DNA of 64,000 bases from positions 62,001 to 126,000 of the forward strand of contig NZ_BANS01000016.1 of NCBI RefSeq assembly GCF_000332995.1. The letters are read 5' to 3'. The notes beneath the pieces were generated by a model that saw nothing but the letters and a program-made list of their open reading frames with translations, made no database searches and had not been told where the DNA came from. A program made the translations under genes and the position numbers. This DNA comes from Gordonia amicalis NBRC 100051 = JCM 11271 (GTDB taxonomy: Bacteria; Actinomycetota; Actinomycetes; Mycobacteriales; Mycobacteriaceae). This document shows, piece after piece, positions 8,145 to 17,322 of the stretch (position 1 is its first letter; each line of letters starts with the position of its first letter).

Positions 8145-8885
8145 TCACCAGATCTGCTGCAGGGCCGCGAGCATGTCCTCGCGGATCTCGCGGCGGCAGA
8201 TCACGAAGTCGGGCATGTAGGGGTGGCGATTGTTGTAGACGATCTCCGACCCGTCCAGGCGACTGCAGTGCAGCCCGGCCGCCAGTGCGACCCCGACCGG
8301 GGCCGCGTTGTCCCACTCATACTGGCCGCCGGCATGGACGTAGGCGTCGGCATCACCGCGGACGACGGCCATCGCCTTCGCGCCGGCCGACCCGACCGGA
8401 ACCATCTGCAGGCCGAGCCGGTTGGACACGTAGCTCGTCTCGTACGAGCCGCCCCACCGCGAGGTCACCATGCGACGGGTCAGTTCGGCGCCCGGCTTCT
8501 CGACGGTGTCGGCGCGGAACAGTTCACCGGTAGCGGGCAGCGAGACCGCCGCCTCGGTGACGGTTCCGTTATCCGTCAACGCCACGTGCACAGCCCAGTC
8601 CGCGCTGCCCGCGGCGAATTCTCTTGTGCCGTCGAGCGGGTCGATGATCCACACGCGCCGGGCCGTCGCGCGGTCGCCGACGTCGGCGGCCTCCTCGGAC
8701 AGAACAGCGTCGCGCGGACGGTGTTTGCGCAGGACGGTGGAGATCCACGCCTGCGCGAGAGCATCGCCGACATCGCCGAGCATGCTGCCGGCCAACAGGT
8801 CGCCATGACGAATCCCGAGGAGGATCTCCCCGGCTCCCTGGGCGATCCGGGCGGCCAGCTCGGCGTCGGAAAGTCGGGAAGTCAT
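8145..8885 (-). CDS. cysQ: 3'(2'),5'-bisphosphate nucleotidase, inositol-monophosphatase family
   Basis: CysQ hydrolyses 3'-phosphoadenosine 5'-phosphate produced during sulfate assimilation. The 246-residue protein carries the Mg-binding motif WIIDPLDGTREFAAG, the preceding SEEAADV acidic loop, and the C-terminal HAGGQYEWDNAAPVGVALAAG block. It matches mycobacterial CysQ in sequence and layout. I place the start at ATG 8883-8885. A GTG and ATGs lie further upstream in frame, but they would run into the divergent glycosylase gene at 8911. AAAGGG touches the ATG, so the transcript may be leaderless or use an unusual ribosome site. fetB-like follows after 10 bp. Confidence 0.88.
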   Translation of the reverse strand: MTSRLSDAELAARIAQGAGEILLGIRHGDLLAGSMLGDVGDALAQAWISTVLRKHRPRDAVLSEEAADVGDRATARRVWIIDPLDGTREFAAGSADWAVHVALTDNGTVTEAAVSLPATGELFRADTVEKPGAELTRRMVTSRWGGSYETSYVSNRLGLQMVPVGSAGAKAMAVVRGDADAYVHAGGQYEWDNAAPVGVALAAGLHCSRLDGSEIVYNNRHPYMPDFVICRREIREDMLAALQQIW

Positions 8886-8910
8886 CCCTTTACTAGAGCA
8901 CACTGGTGGC

Positions 8911-9801
8911 ATGCCCGAGCTCCCTGAGGTGGCCGCCATCGCCGACTATGTCGACGGACGTGCAGCCGGACTCCCGATCCGGCGAGTCGATGTCGCGTCC
9001 TTGTCCGTGCTCAAGACGGCCGATCCGCCGTACACCGCGCTCACCGACCGGATCGTCGATTCGGTCGGTCGCGTGGGCAAGTACCTGGTCATCCGGACCA
9101 TCCCGGGTTCGGAGGCGACGGCGCAGGAGCCGACGCTGGCGCTGGTCATCCACCTGTCGCGCGCCGGCTGGGTGCGATGGAGTGAGGACCTCTCACCCAA
9201 GCCGCTGCGCCCGGGCGGGAAGTCGCCGATCGCGCTGCGGGTGCACTGCGGTCTCCCCGGTGAGGGATTCGACGTCACCGAGGCCGGAACCCAGAAGCGT
9301 CTGGCGGTATGGCTCGTCCGCGACCTCACCGAGATCGACCGCGTCGCCGGACTCGGCCCCGACGCACTGGAACTGACCGGGGAGCAGTTCGCCGAGATCC
9401 TCGCCGGCACCACCGGGCGCGTCAAGAACGTGCTCACCGACCAGCACACCATCGCCGGGATCGGGAACGCCTACTCCGACGAGATCCTGCACACCGCGCG
9501 ACTGTCGCCGTTCGCGTCGTCGAAAACTCTCAAACCCGACCAGGTGAGCGCACTCTACGACGCGATGCGCGCCGTGTTGACCGACGCCACGACTCGCCTC
9601 GAGGGGCAGACCGTCGCCCGGCTGAAGTCGGAGAAGCGCACCGGCCTCCGCGTCCACGCGCGCACCGGACTGCCGTGCCCGGTCTGCGGCGACACGGTCC
9701 GTGAGGTGTCCTTCGCCGACCGCTCCTTCCAGTACTGCCCGACCTGCCAGACCGGTGGCAAGGTGCTCGCCGACCGCCGGATGTCGCGGCTGCTGAAATG
9801 A
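8911..9801 (+). CDS. Fpg/Nei-family DNA glycosylase
   Basis: This is a base-excision-repair glycosylase/AP-lyase of 296 residues. It starts MPELPEV, so after Met removal Pro1 is the catalytic amine and Glu2 the helper. The helix-two-turn-helix region reads VLTDQHTIAGIGNAYSDEIL. The C-terminal zinc finger has four Cys (CPVCGD and YCPTCQ) and ends in KVLADRRMSRLLK. Whether it prefers oxidised purines or pyrimidines cannot be told. It diverges from cysQ with 25 bp between the starts. In M. tuberculosis the related gene Rv0944 stands next to an SDR and pgi. Here a two-component system and a biosynthetic operon separate them. Confidence 0.92.
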   Translation: MPELPEVAAIADYVDGRAAGLPIRRVDVASLSVLKTADPPYTALTDRIVDSVGRVGKYLVIRTIPGSEATAQEPTLALVIHLSRAGWVRWSEDLSPKPLRPGGKSPIALRVHCGLPGEGFDVTEAGTQKRLAVWLVRDLTEIDRVAGLGPDALELTGEQFAEILAGTTGRVKNVLTDQHTIAGIGNAYSDEILHTARLSPFASSKTLKPDQVSALYDAMRAVLTDATTRLEGQTVARLKSEKRTGLRVHARTGLPCPVCGDTVREVSFADRSFQYCPTCQTGGKVLADRRMSRLLK

Positions 9802-9804
9802 GCG

Positions 9805-10473
9805 ATGGTGCACGCGCTCGTCGTCGACGATGACATCAGAGCAGCCGAGACCGTCCGCCGGATACTCGTCAGTGACGGGTGGGCGGTCACCCTGGCCTTC
9901 GACGGTCCGGAAGGGCTGTGGCGGGCCACCGAGGGAAGCTACGACGTGATCATGCTCGACATCATGATGCCGGGGATGAACGGGTACCGCGTGCTCCAGA
10001 GCCTTCGTGAGCGCGGGATCTGGACCCCGGTCCTGATGCTGAGCGCGAAGGACGGTGAGTACGACCAGGCGGAGGCGCTCGACTGCGGCGCGGACGACTA
10101 TCTGGTGAAGCCGTTCTCGGTCGTCGTGCTCAAGGCGCGGCTGCGGGCGCTTCTGCGTCGTGGTGCCCCGGAGCGTCCCGCGACCCTGCGCGTCGGAGAC
10201 CTCTTCCTCGACCCGGCCGAACACCTCGTGCGTCGCGGCGACACCCCGATCACCCTGACACCACGCGAGTACGCGGTGCTCGAATGCCTCATCCGCCACG
10301 CCGGAACCGTCGTCTCGAAAACCGCCATCCTGCACTCGGTCTGGGACGAGAACTACGAGGGTGACCCCAACATCATCGAGGTGTACATCGGGTACCTGCG
10401 CAAGAGGATCGATCAGCCGTTCGGCGTGCACAGCATCGAGACCGTCCGCGGGGTGGGTTACCGCATCGGTTGA
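9805..10473 (+). CDS. OmpR/PhoB-type response regulator
   Basis: This 222-residue regulator has a receiver domain (residues 1-118) with the acidic pair Asp8-Asp9, phosphoacceptor Asp52 (MLDIMMPG) and Lys102 (YLVKPF). A winged-helix DNA-binding domain follows (residues 128-222, with LTPREYAVLECLIRH and IEVYIGYLRKRID). It starts 3 bp after the glycosylase gene. Its presumed partner kinase lies on the opposite strand and their 3' ends overlap by 16 bp, so the pair is convergent rather than an operon. Confidence 0.92.
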   Translation: MVHALVVDDDIRAAETVRRILVSDGWAVTLAFDGPEGLWRATEGSYDVIMLDIMMPGMNGYRVLQSLRERGIWTPVLMLSAKDGEYDQAEALDCGADDYLVKPFSVVVLKARLRALLRRGAPERPATLRVGDLFLDPAEHLVRRGDTPITLTPREYAVLECLIRHAGTVVSKTAILHSVWDENYEGDPNIIEVYIGYLRKRIDQPFGVHSIETVRGVGYRIG

Positions 10474-11956
10474 CGAGGCGGCATCGCGAGTGCCGTGCTG
10501 ACCTCGCCGTCGCCCATACCCTCCGGGAGACGACGAGCCGTCGGGAGAGAGATGACGAAGGTGACGCCGTGCGCGAACCCGGCCGGCGGGTCCTGCACGT
10601 ACACCGAACCGCCGTGCGCACGGACGATCTCGCGGACGATGGACAGCCCGAGACCGGAGCCGCTGCGGTTGCGGCGATCGACATCGAGTCGGGTGAAGCG
10701 GTCGAAGATGATGTCGCGACGATCCCGCGGGATGCCCGGGCCGTCGTCGGTCACCGCGATCGACGCGATCCCGCCGGCCGGGTCGAAGTACATGTCGAAC
10801 CGGACCGTCGACGCCGCGTAACGCACCGCGTTCTCGGCGAGGTTGCGGAGCGCGCGCGACAGTTTCTCCGGATCGCCCGACGTCCTGATCGGGATGATCG
10901 TGGTCGCGACTGCGGCGAGCCCCAGTGACCGGAGGCGCCACGCCTCGGCGGCGACGATGTCGTCGAGGTCGACGTCCCGGATGTGCAGCGGCACACCGTG
11001 TTCGTCGGAGCGTGCGAGCAACAGCAGATCGTCGACCATGTTCTGGAGCCGGCGGGCTTCGGGAAGAAGCAAGGTGCGGAGTGTCTGCACGTCGATCGGG
11101 GAGTCGGTGTCGTCGGCGAGGTCGAGGAGGCCGACCACTGTGGTCAACGGACTACGCATCTCGTGTGAAGCATCCCCGACGAATCGCAGCTGCGCCGCAC
11201 GGCTTTGTTCGAGACGTTCGAGCATCGAGTTCATGGTCGTGGCCAGACGCGTCACCTCGTCGTCGGTGGACGGGACCGGCACGCGACGCGACAGATCCGA
11301 CGCGGTGATGGCGGTGACCTGCTCGGTGATCCGCCCGACCGGGCGCAGCGCACGACCCACGAAGAACCAGATGGCGACCGCGGACAGGAGAACCAGGATC
11401 GGGAGTCCGACCGCGAGCACCAGCGCCGTGTTGATCAGACTCTGCCGGTACGCGTCCGCCGACACCGCGACGATCACGGTGTACGAGGCTCCGTCGTGCG
11501 AGGTGGCGGTGACGGTCGCGCAGAACTCCACGTCGCTGCCGGGGATCAGCCGGCCCTTCACCTGCGACGACGTCCACAGTGCCGGACGCTCCGTCGTCAC
11601 CGCGTCGGCCGACGCGCCCGGTGAGGACGCCACCACGTCGCCGGTCCCGTCGATCACCTGCACGATGTCGGCCCCGGAACCCATCCCGAGCGACTCGGGG
11701 GAGATCGCCGAGATCCCGCCCTCTCGGATCTCTGCGGCGATCTCGTAAGCCCGGTAGCTCGTCTCGTCGTACATCGTCCGGCTGTCCGCGCGATTCAGCA
11801 TGAACAGCATCACCGCGGCGCCGATGAGCAGAGCGATGGTGACGAGGAGGGTACCGACGATCGTGGACCGGATGCGGACTCCCTGACTCCGGCGTAGAAG
11901 AGCGGGGGGCCGGGGGAGCGCGGGGCGACCGGAGGCATGCGTGGAAAACCGGACAT
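10458..11956 (-). CDS. Sensor histidine kinase, frame broken near the N-terminus
   Basis: This is a membrane sensor kinase with an extracytoplasmic domain of about 130 residues, a second membrane segment (NTALVLAVGLPILVLLSAVAIWFF), and HAMP, HisKA (FVGDASHEMRSPLTT, His phosphoacceptor) and HATPase (NLAENAVRYA, DDGPGIPRD, GSGLGLSIV) domains. The catalytic part reads from GTG 11813, but that start would cut off most of the first membrane helix (TIVGTLLVTIALLIGAA). No start codon lies upstream in that frame. ATG 11954-11956, 5 bases after GAGGAG, is an excellent start in a different frame. Adding one base to the G-run at 11904-11909 joins the two frames. I infer one gene with an indel or sequence error. 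Confidence 0.8.
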
Positions 11957-12093
11957 CGCGACTCCTCGCCGGTGCCTACCGAGACGACACCTGCTGATCA
12001 CTCAGCCTAGGTCGTCATGCGTCCGCTCCGACAGTGTTCGAACGGTGTACTGCTTCAGCGGTTCTTCAGGTTCGGCGACGCAGAGTTGTTCCC

Positions 12094-13823
12094 ATGACCT
12101 TGACCGCAGACCTCAGGCACCGGGCAACCGTCACCGGCAACGTGCGCGTCGCGACTCAGACGGTTGCCGAATACATTGTGGAACAACTGATCTCGGCGTC
12201 AATGACCCTCGGGTTCGGTGTGCACGGAGCCAACATCGAAGACCTCTACGACGCGGCGACGCGTGCGCCGGGGATGACGGCGGTCGTCGCCAAACACGAG
12301 TTCGCCGCCGGTGCGATGGCCGACGGCACCGCTCGGATGAGCGGCCGGCCCGGCGTCGTCATGACCACCTCGGGTGGTGGCGCGATGAACGTCGTCCCAG
12401 CGCTCGCCGAGGCGTACGACAGCCGGGTCCCGGTGCTCGCACTGATCGGTACCGCGCCGTCGACGCTGGTCGGCCGCGGGCCTTCCAGGACATGCTCGCG
12501 CCGCCGGACACCGTCGACATCGCCGGAGTCCTGTCGGCCGTCACGGGTTCGTGTTCGGTCGTCGGGCACGCCGACGAGGTGCCCGCTGCGCTCGCCACGG
12601 CCTTCGCCACCCTTCACCGAGGTCTGCCGGCCGCTGTCCTGCTGCCCAAGGACGTCCAGTCCGCGCCGGGCCCCGAACTGCGGCAACTGCATCCCGGGGA
12701 GTGGGTGCAGCACGGAATCGGCGTACCGGGGCCGACGCTGTTCGCCGTCGCCGACGAACTGTGCGCTCTCGCGGAATCCGATGCCCGGCTGCTCATCTGG
12801 GTGGGTGACGAGGCCTCCCGCGCGAAGGCCGGTCGACCGGTCGAAGCTCTCGCCGACGCGCTCGGTGCGGTGGTCGTCGCGGCTCCCGGCGGCCGTGACC
12901 TCCTCAGGGACGCCGACGGTTTCGCGGGCGTCACCGGTGTGATGGGACATCCGTCGGCGCATCGGGCCATCGCCGATGCGGACGCGTGCCTCGTGCTCGG
13001 GTGTCGCATGACGATGACCGATCGCGCCGGACTCGACGAGGCACTCGGACGACTCCGGTTGATCCACCTCGGCGCCGAACCGCCGCGGATGCCCGGCGAC
13101 GTCGACCATGTGCCGTGTACCGACCTCGCCGCCGCGATCTCGCGACTGGCCGGTGGGGTCCGGCGACGACTCGGCCACGATCGCCCGCGCGAAGCGGTCT
13201 CCGTGACCCACCTGATCGTGCCGCCCGGCCGAGCGGGCCTGGACATGCGCACCGCGGTCGAGGAGATCGGGCGTGCGTTGCCGCCGGACACCCCCGTGTT
13301 CGCCGACGCCGGCAATGCCGGCGCCGCCGCGATCCACCACCTCCCGTGCGGCCACGGCAGATTCGTGGTGGCGCTGGGCATGGGCGGCATGGGATACGCG
13401 ATCGCGGCCGGGATCGGCAACGCCATCGACTCGGCCGCCTGCGAGAAGCCGAAACGAACCGTGGTGATCGCGGGAGACGGCGCATTCTTCATGCACGGCA
13501 TGGAGATCCACACCGCCGTCGAACACTCCGCGCCGGTCACCCTCGTCCTGCTCAACAACAACGCACACGCGATGTGAATCAGCCGGGAATGACTCTTCTT
13601 CCCGAACACGCCCAGTGTCAACAGGTTTCAACCCAGTGACCTGGCCGGCGGATTGGCCGCCATGTTCGACGGGCTGGTCGTCGCCCGCGCATCCGACGCC
13701 GCATCTGTACGCGCGGCAGCCACCGAGCTGCTGTCGCAATCCGGTCCGAACTGTCTCGTCGTCGACGTCGATCCCGACGAGATACCCCCGTTCGCCCCGC
13801 TCATCCCGAAAGGACAGTCATGA
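12094..13823 (+). CDS. ThDP-dependent enzyme, acetolactate-synthase-like; frame broken three times
   Basis: This is the first gene of a four-gene operon. It spans the length of a ThDP-dependent 2-oxoacid decarboxylase or carboligase (about 575 residues). The N-terminal domain holds the ThDP-activating Glu69 (AKHEFAAGAMADG) and the C-terminal domain has the GDG...NN cofactor motif (GDGAFFMHG to LLNNN) before 13565. The reading frame changes near 12478-12480 (GRG to GAFQDML), near 13576 (after NAHAM) and near 13632-13634 (before SDLAGGLAAMF). Each break is mended by adding one base, in two cases to a G or C run. The end DEIPPFAPLIPKGQS then stops by ATGA overlap with the next gene. The substrate is unknown. 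It is functional only if the breaks are sequence errors. Confidence 0.75.
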
Positions 13824-14483
13824 CAGTGCTACAACCCGCCCTCTCCGACCTCGGCGAGGATGCCGCGACCCTCGCCGGTCTCGTCCGCATCGAAACCCAT
13901 CCGCGGCCGGTCGCGACCCCGCTCGTGCTCGACAAGCTGCGGTCGGTGTATCCCCACGACCAGATCTACGGTGAGTTCTGCCCGGTGCAGGGCTACGTCG
14001 ACGCCCCGCCCCGCGAGGTGTTCGACTGGCTCGCACACACCCGGTCGCTGGAGAATGGAGCTACAGCCTCCGCGGATTCACCGAGACCGAGGAGCCGGGA
14101 TTGTGGGTCGCGCAGGACCGGTTGGGAGCCGACACCGCAATCTACGTCCGCACGGTCGCCTCGCCCGAGTCGATGACCGTCGACTATCACTGCGCGTGGG
14201 ACCAGGGCCGTCACCTCTGGATGATCTACCTGATGCGGTCGTCGACGCCCAGGTGGTCTTCGACAAGCCCGGTTCCGTTGTCCTGTGGGTGAATTGCCAT
14301 CACCCGTTCTACGACGAGAACCCCTTCCCGGAGACCGCTCCGCCCGAACGGCCGGTGTGGGTGGGGGACTTCTGGGACACCTTCGCCCCCGGCCATCAGA
14401 TCGAACTCGACAACCTCACCGCCATCGCCGAATACCGGCACCGCAACGGCCTCCCGCTCACCCCAGAATGGATGCGATCATGA
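13820..14483 (+). CDS. SRPBCC/START-like protein, frame broken twice
   Basis: This second operon gene overlaps the ThDP gene by ATGA (13820-13823). The protein is about 221 residues. The start VYPHDQIYGEFCPVQGYVDAPPREVFDWLAHTRSLE is typical of the SRPBCC fold (hydrophobic-ligand pocket, polyketide cyclase-like). The frame shifts near 14053 (to EWSYSLRGFTETEEPG) and near 14237 (to VVDAQVVFDKPGSVVLWVN). One added G at each place restores a single protein ending LPLTPEWMRS. Members of this fold act as cyclases, lyases or lipid carriers. Sitting between a ThDP enzyme and a KAS III-like enzyme, it probably handles their acyl or keto intermediate. Confidence 0.68.
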
Positions 14484-15505
14484 CATCGAACCCCGTCAGC
14501 CTCATCGACCTCGCCACCTACCTTCCCGAGAAGGTCGTTCCCGCAGCGTATTACGCGCAGTTCGCCGAGGACGACACCCTGGCGGACAACGTGATGTTCC
14601 GCGCACCGGCATTCCGTCATCATGCTGCCGAGGGGGAGACGTCGGCAGACATGATGATCTCGGCCACGCGTGAGCTGTTCGAGCGGCACGGCGACGATTT
14701 CCTCGACGACGTCGACGTGGTCCTCACCCACAGTCAGCTGCCCGAGGTGCCCGTGCGCGGTTGCGGAGGGGAGGTGGCCCACCGTCTCGGCATGAGACCT
14801 TCGACTGTCCTCGATGTACACAACGGCGGTTGTGCGGCGTTCATCCACATGATCGATGTCGCCGCGGCGTTGCTGCGGGCCGGCGGAGGCCGCAAGGCGT
14901 TGCTCGGGTTGGCGCAGAACAGTGCAGGTCAGGTGTTCGCCCAGGAACAGGTCCGCGGCAAGGCGCAGGCCGCCATCCCGGGAGACGGTGCGGCGGTGGC
15001 CGTGCTGACCGTCGACGACGTGGATGCGAGCCCGGTCCTCGGCCTGCGTTGTCACTCGTTCGGGCAGTACTCCGGCGACATGACCGGGGTCTCCGACCCG
15101 CCCCGCAAGTACTGGGAGGCCGGACCGGGCCAGGTGCACATCGGGTTCACCGACTCCAAGATCGCGAAGGTGCTCGCCCGGGGCAACCGGATGGTGCCCG
15201 AAGTCGCCATCGAGGTGGCCGACGAGATCGGCATCTCGCCGTCGGATCTCGACTGGTTCGTCACCAATCAACCCAGCCGAATCATCCTGCGCAATTGGCG
15301 TGAGGCGCTCGAACTGTCGGACAGCCATCACCCGGACACGTTCGACGAATGCGGCAACCTGTTCGCCGTGGCCATCCCGGTCACGCTTGACGCCGCCATC
15401 TCCGACGGTCGCATCGGCGAGGGCGACATCGTGATGATGGCTGCGTTCGCGCACGCCGGCGACTTCTCCGCGGCCGCCGCGCTGAGATGGGGAGGACGGC
15501 CATGA
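14480..15505 (+). CDS. KAS III-like (FabH-fold) ketoacyl synthase/acyltransferase with altered triad
   Basis: This intact protein of 341 residues overlaps the preceding gene by ATGA. It has the thiolase fold with the nucleophile Cys118 in DVHNGGCAAFIHM and the C-terminal Asn293 in DECGNLFAVAIP. The site where FabH has the catalytic His (HQAN-type motif) reads VTNQPSRII, so Asn263 stands in place of His. The glycine-rich end is AFAHAGDFSAAAALRW instead of the usual GFGAGLTW. Such changes occur in KAS III relatives that make esters or amides or condense unusual acyl groups, so this is probably not the housekeeping FabH. It is the only enzyme of the operon with an unbroken frame. Confidence 0.8.
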   Translation: MTSNPVSLIDLATYLPEKVVPAAYYAQFAEDDTLADNVMFRAPAFRHHAAEGETSADMMISATRELFERHGDDFLDDVDVVLTHSQLPEVPVRGCGGEVAHRLGMRPSTVLDVHNGGCAAFIHMIDVAAALLRAGGGRKALLGLAQNSAGQVFAQEQVRGKAQAAIPGDGAAVAVLTVDDVDASPVLGLRCHSFGQYSGDMTGVSDPPRKYWEAGPGQVHIGFTDSKIAKVLARGNRMVPEVAIEVADEIGISPSDLDWFVTNQPSRIILRNWREALELSDSHHPDTFDECGNLFAVAIPVTLDAAISDGRIGEGDIVMMAAFAHAGDFSAAAALRWGGRP

Positions 15506-16534
15506 GTCCGCCGCTCGCCGGCGGCGCGTCCTGGCCACGCATCCGACTGGACCTCAACGAATCGGCCTACCCGCCGCTGACCTCGGTCGCGGCGGCGCTG
15601 CAGAACGAGATCGTCGACACCCATCGGTACCCCGACTTCCTGCCCGATCGCACGCGCGGACAGATCGCCTGCCACCTCGGTGTCGTACCCGAGCGGGTCA
15701 CCGTGGGCGCGGGGGCGGCCGGAGTCGCCCTGGCAGCCTTGCAGTGCGCGGCCCGCCAGGCGGCAGAGGCCGGCGTCGCCACGCCGGCGCTGCTCACCTC
15801 GACGCCCACCTTCGACGGCTATCCGATCCTCGCGCGGATGGTCGGGATGCGCTTCGACGCAGTCGACCTCGCCGACGACGGCGCAGTCGACCTCGATCGC
15901 CTGCTCGCGGCGATCACCCCGGAGACGGTGGTGGTCGTGATCTGCTCGCCGCACAACCCGACGGGCTCGGTGGTGGACGCGGGCGACCTCAACCGGTTCC
16001 TCGGAGCGGTGCCGCCGCACGTGATCACCATCGTCGACGAGGCGTATGTGGAGTTCGGCGAGACCACGCCGGACCTGCATCGGCTGATCCGGAACCCCCG
16101 CGTAGTGGTGCTGCGGACCTTCTCCAAGGCGTACGGTCTGGCCGCACTCCGCGTCGGGTACGGAATCGGCCCCACCGAACTGATCACCGACCTGCGCGCA
16201 CACGAGGTGCCCTTCGCCGTCGGCCGGGCCGCGATGGCGGCCGTCCCGGTCGCGCTCGACGCGGAACTCGAGCTGGCGCAACGAGTCCGGTCGATGAGGG
16301 GGGAGCGGGACCGGATGGTGGACATGCTCGCGCACATGGGCTTCCGGGTGCTGCCCAGCCACGCCAACTTCGTCTTCCTCCCCGGTGCGGAGGGCGTGTC
16401 GGTCGGCCGGATGCTGTGCGGGCTCGGGGTTGCGGTGAAGGCGTGCGGCACGGCGGGAACCCGTATCACCGTGGGCGACCGTTCCAGCCGATCAGGTCAT
16501 CCGCGCCCTGCGACTCACCTCCAGGTCCGCGTAG
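15502..16534 (+). CDS. HisC-like PLP-dependent aminotransferase, frame broken near C-terminus
   Basis: This fourth operon gene overlaps the KAS gene by ATGA. It is a class I/II (histidinol-phosphate-type) aminotransferase of about 344 residues. It has the N-terminal LDLNESAYPP, the PLP-site CSPHNPTGSV, Asp/Tyr in IVDEAYVEF, Schiff-base Lys209 in RTFSKAYGLAALRVGY, and the late SHANFVFLP. Near 16481-16485 the frame moves. The natural end ADQVIRALRLTSRSA followed by TAG at 16532-16534 lies in another frame, whereas the frame as written runs on into the next gene. Because it is embedded in the operon, its substrate is probably the keto product of the ThDP and KAS enzymes rather than a histidine-pathway compound. 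That is inference. Confidence 0.75.
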
Positions 16535-16563
16535 CCGGCGGTGGTGCCGGTAGGTTCGGGTCC

Positions 16564-17312
16564 ATGACCGCGACGACACGGCAGAAGATCCTCATCACGG
16601 GTGCGAGTTCGGGACTCGGCGAGGGCATGGCCCGCAGATTCGCCGCCCAGGGGCGTTCGCTGGCACTCGCCGCGCGACGCCTCGACAAACTCGAGGCGCT
16701 GGCCGCCGAACTGCGACCCTCGGCGGCACAGGTCGCGATCGCCCGACTCGACGTCACCGACCTCGACGCGGTGCCGGTCGCCTTCCGCGCGCTGGCCGGC
16801 GAACTCGGCGGCCTCGATCGCGTCATCGTGAACGCCGGGCTCGGCAAGGGGGCGCCGATCGGCACGGGTAAGGCGGCGGCCAACCTCGAGACCGTACAGA
16901 CCAATCTCGTCGGCGCGCTCGCGCAGGCCGAGGCCGCGCTGGAGATCTTCCGCGAGCAGAACGCCGGCCACCTCGTCCTGGTCAGCTCGATCTCCGGGGT
17001 CCGGGGCATGCCCAAGGCGCAGGCGGCGTACTCGGCGTCGAAGGCCGGTCTGACCGCGCTGGGGCAGGGACTGCAGGCCGAGTTCGCGGGCTCACCGATC
17101 AGGGTGTCGGTCGTGGCGCCCGGCTACATCGAGACCGACATCAACCGTGGCGTGAAGACCTCGCTGATGGTCGACACCGACAAGGGCGTCGACGCCATGG
17201 TCGCGGCGATCGAGGCCGAGAAGAACTGGGCCCGGTACCCGCGTGGCCGTGGACGCCGATCGCCGCGGCGCTCAAGTACCTGCCGGCGTCGATCAGTCGA
17301 CGGATGGTCTGA
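16564..17312 (+). CDS. SDR-family oxidoreductase (Rv0945-like), frame broken near C-terminus
   Basis: This classical SDR of about 248 residues has TGASSGLGEGMA at the cofactor site, VNAGLG, Ser in LVSSISGVRG and the catalytic YSASKAG. It starts at ATG 16564. Near 17234 the frame shifts. With one added G after GCCCGG the protein ends VPAWPWTPIAAALKYLPASISRRMV and stops at 17310-17312, which is the usual tail of this SDR group. In M. tuberculosis Rv0945 stands beside pgi, and here it is followed by two small genes and then pgi on the other strand, so it belongs to the backbone rather than to the preceding operon. Confidence 0.78.
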
Positions 17313-17322
17313 GGCGGAGCGG

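Noticed and set aside
12034-12093. Longer N-terminus for the ThDP enzyme
   Set aside because: The added residues are Arg/Val-rich and unlike the family. ATG 12094 gives the normal N-terminal domain.
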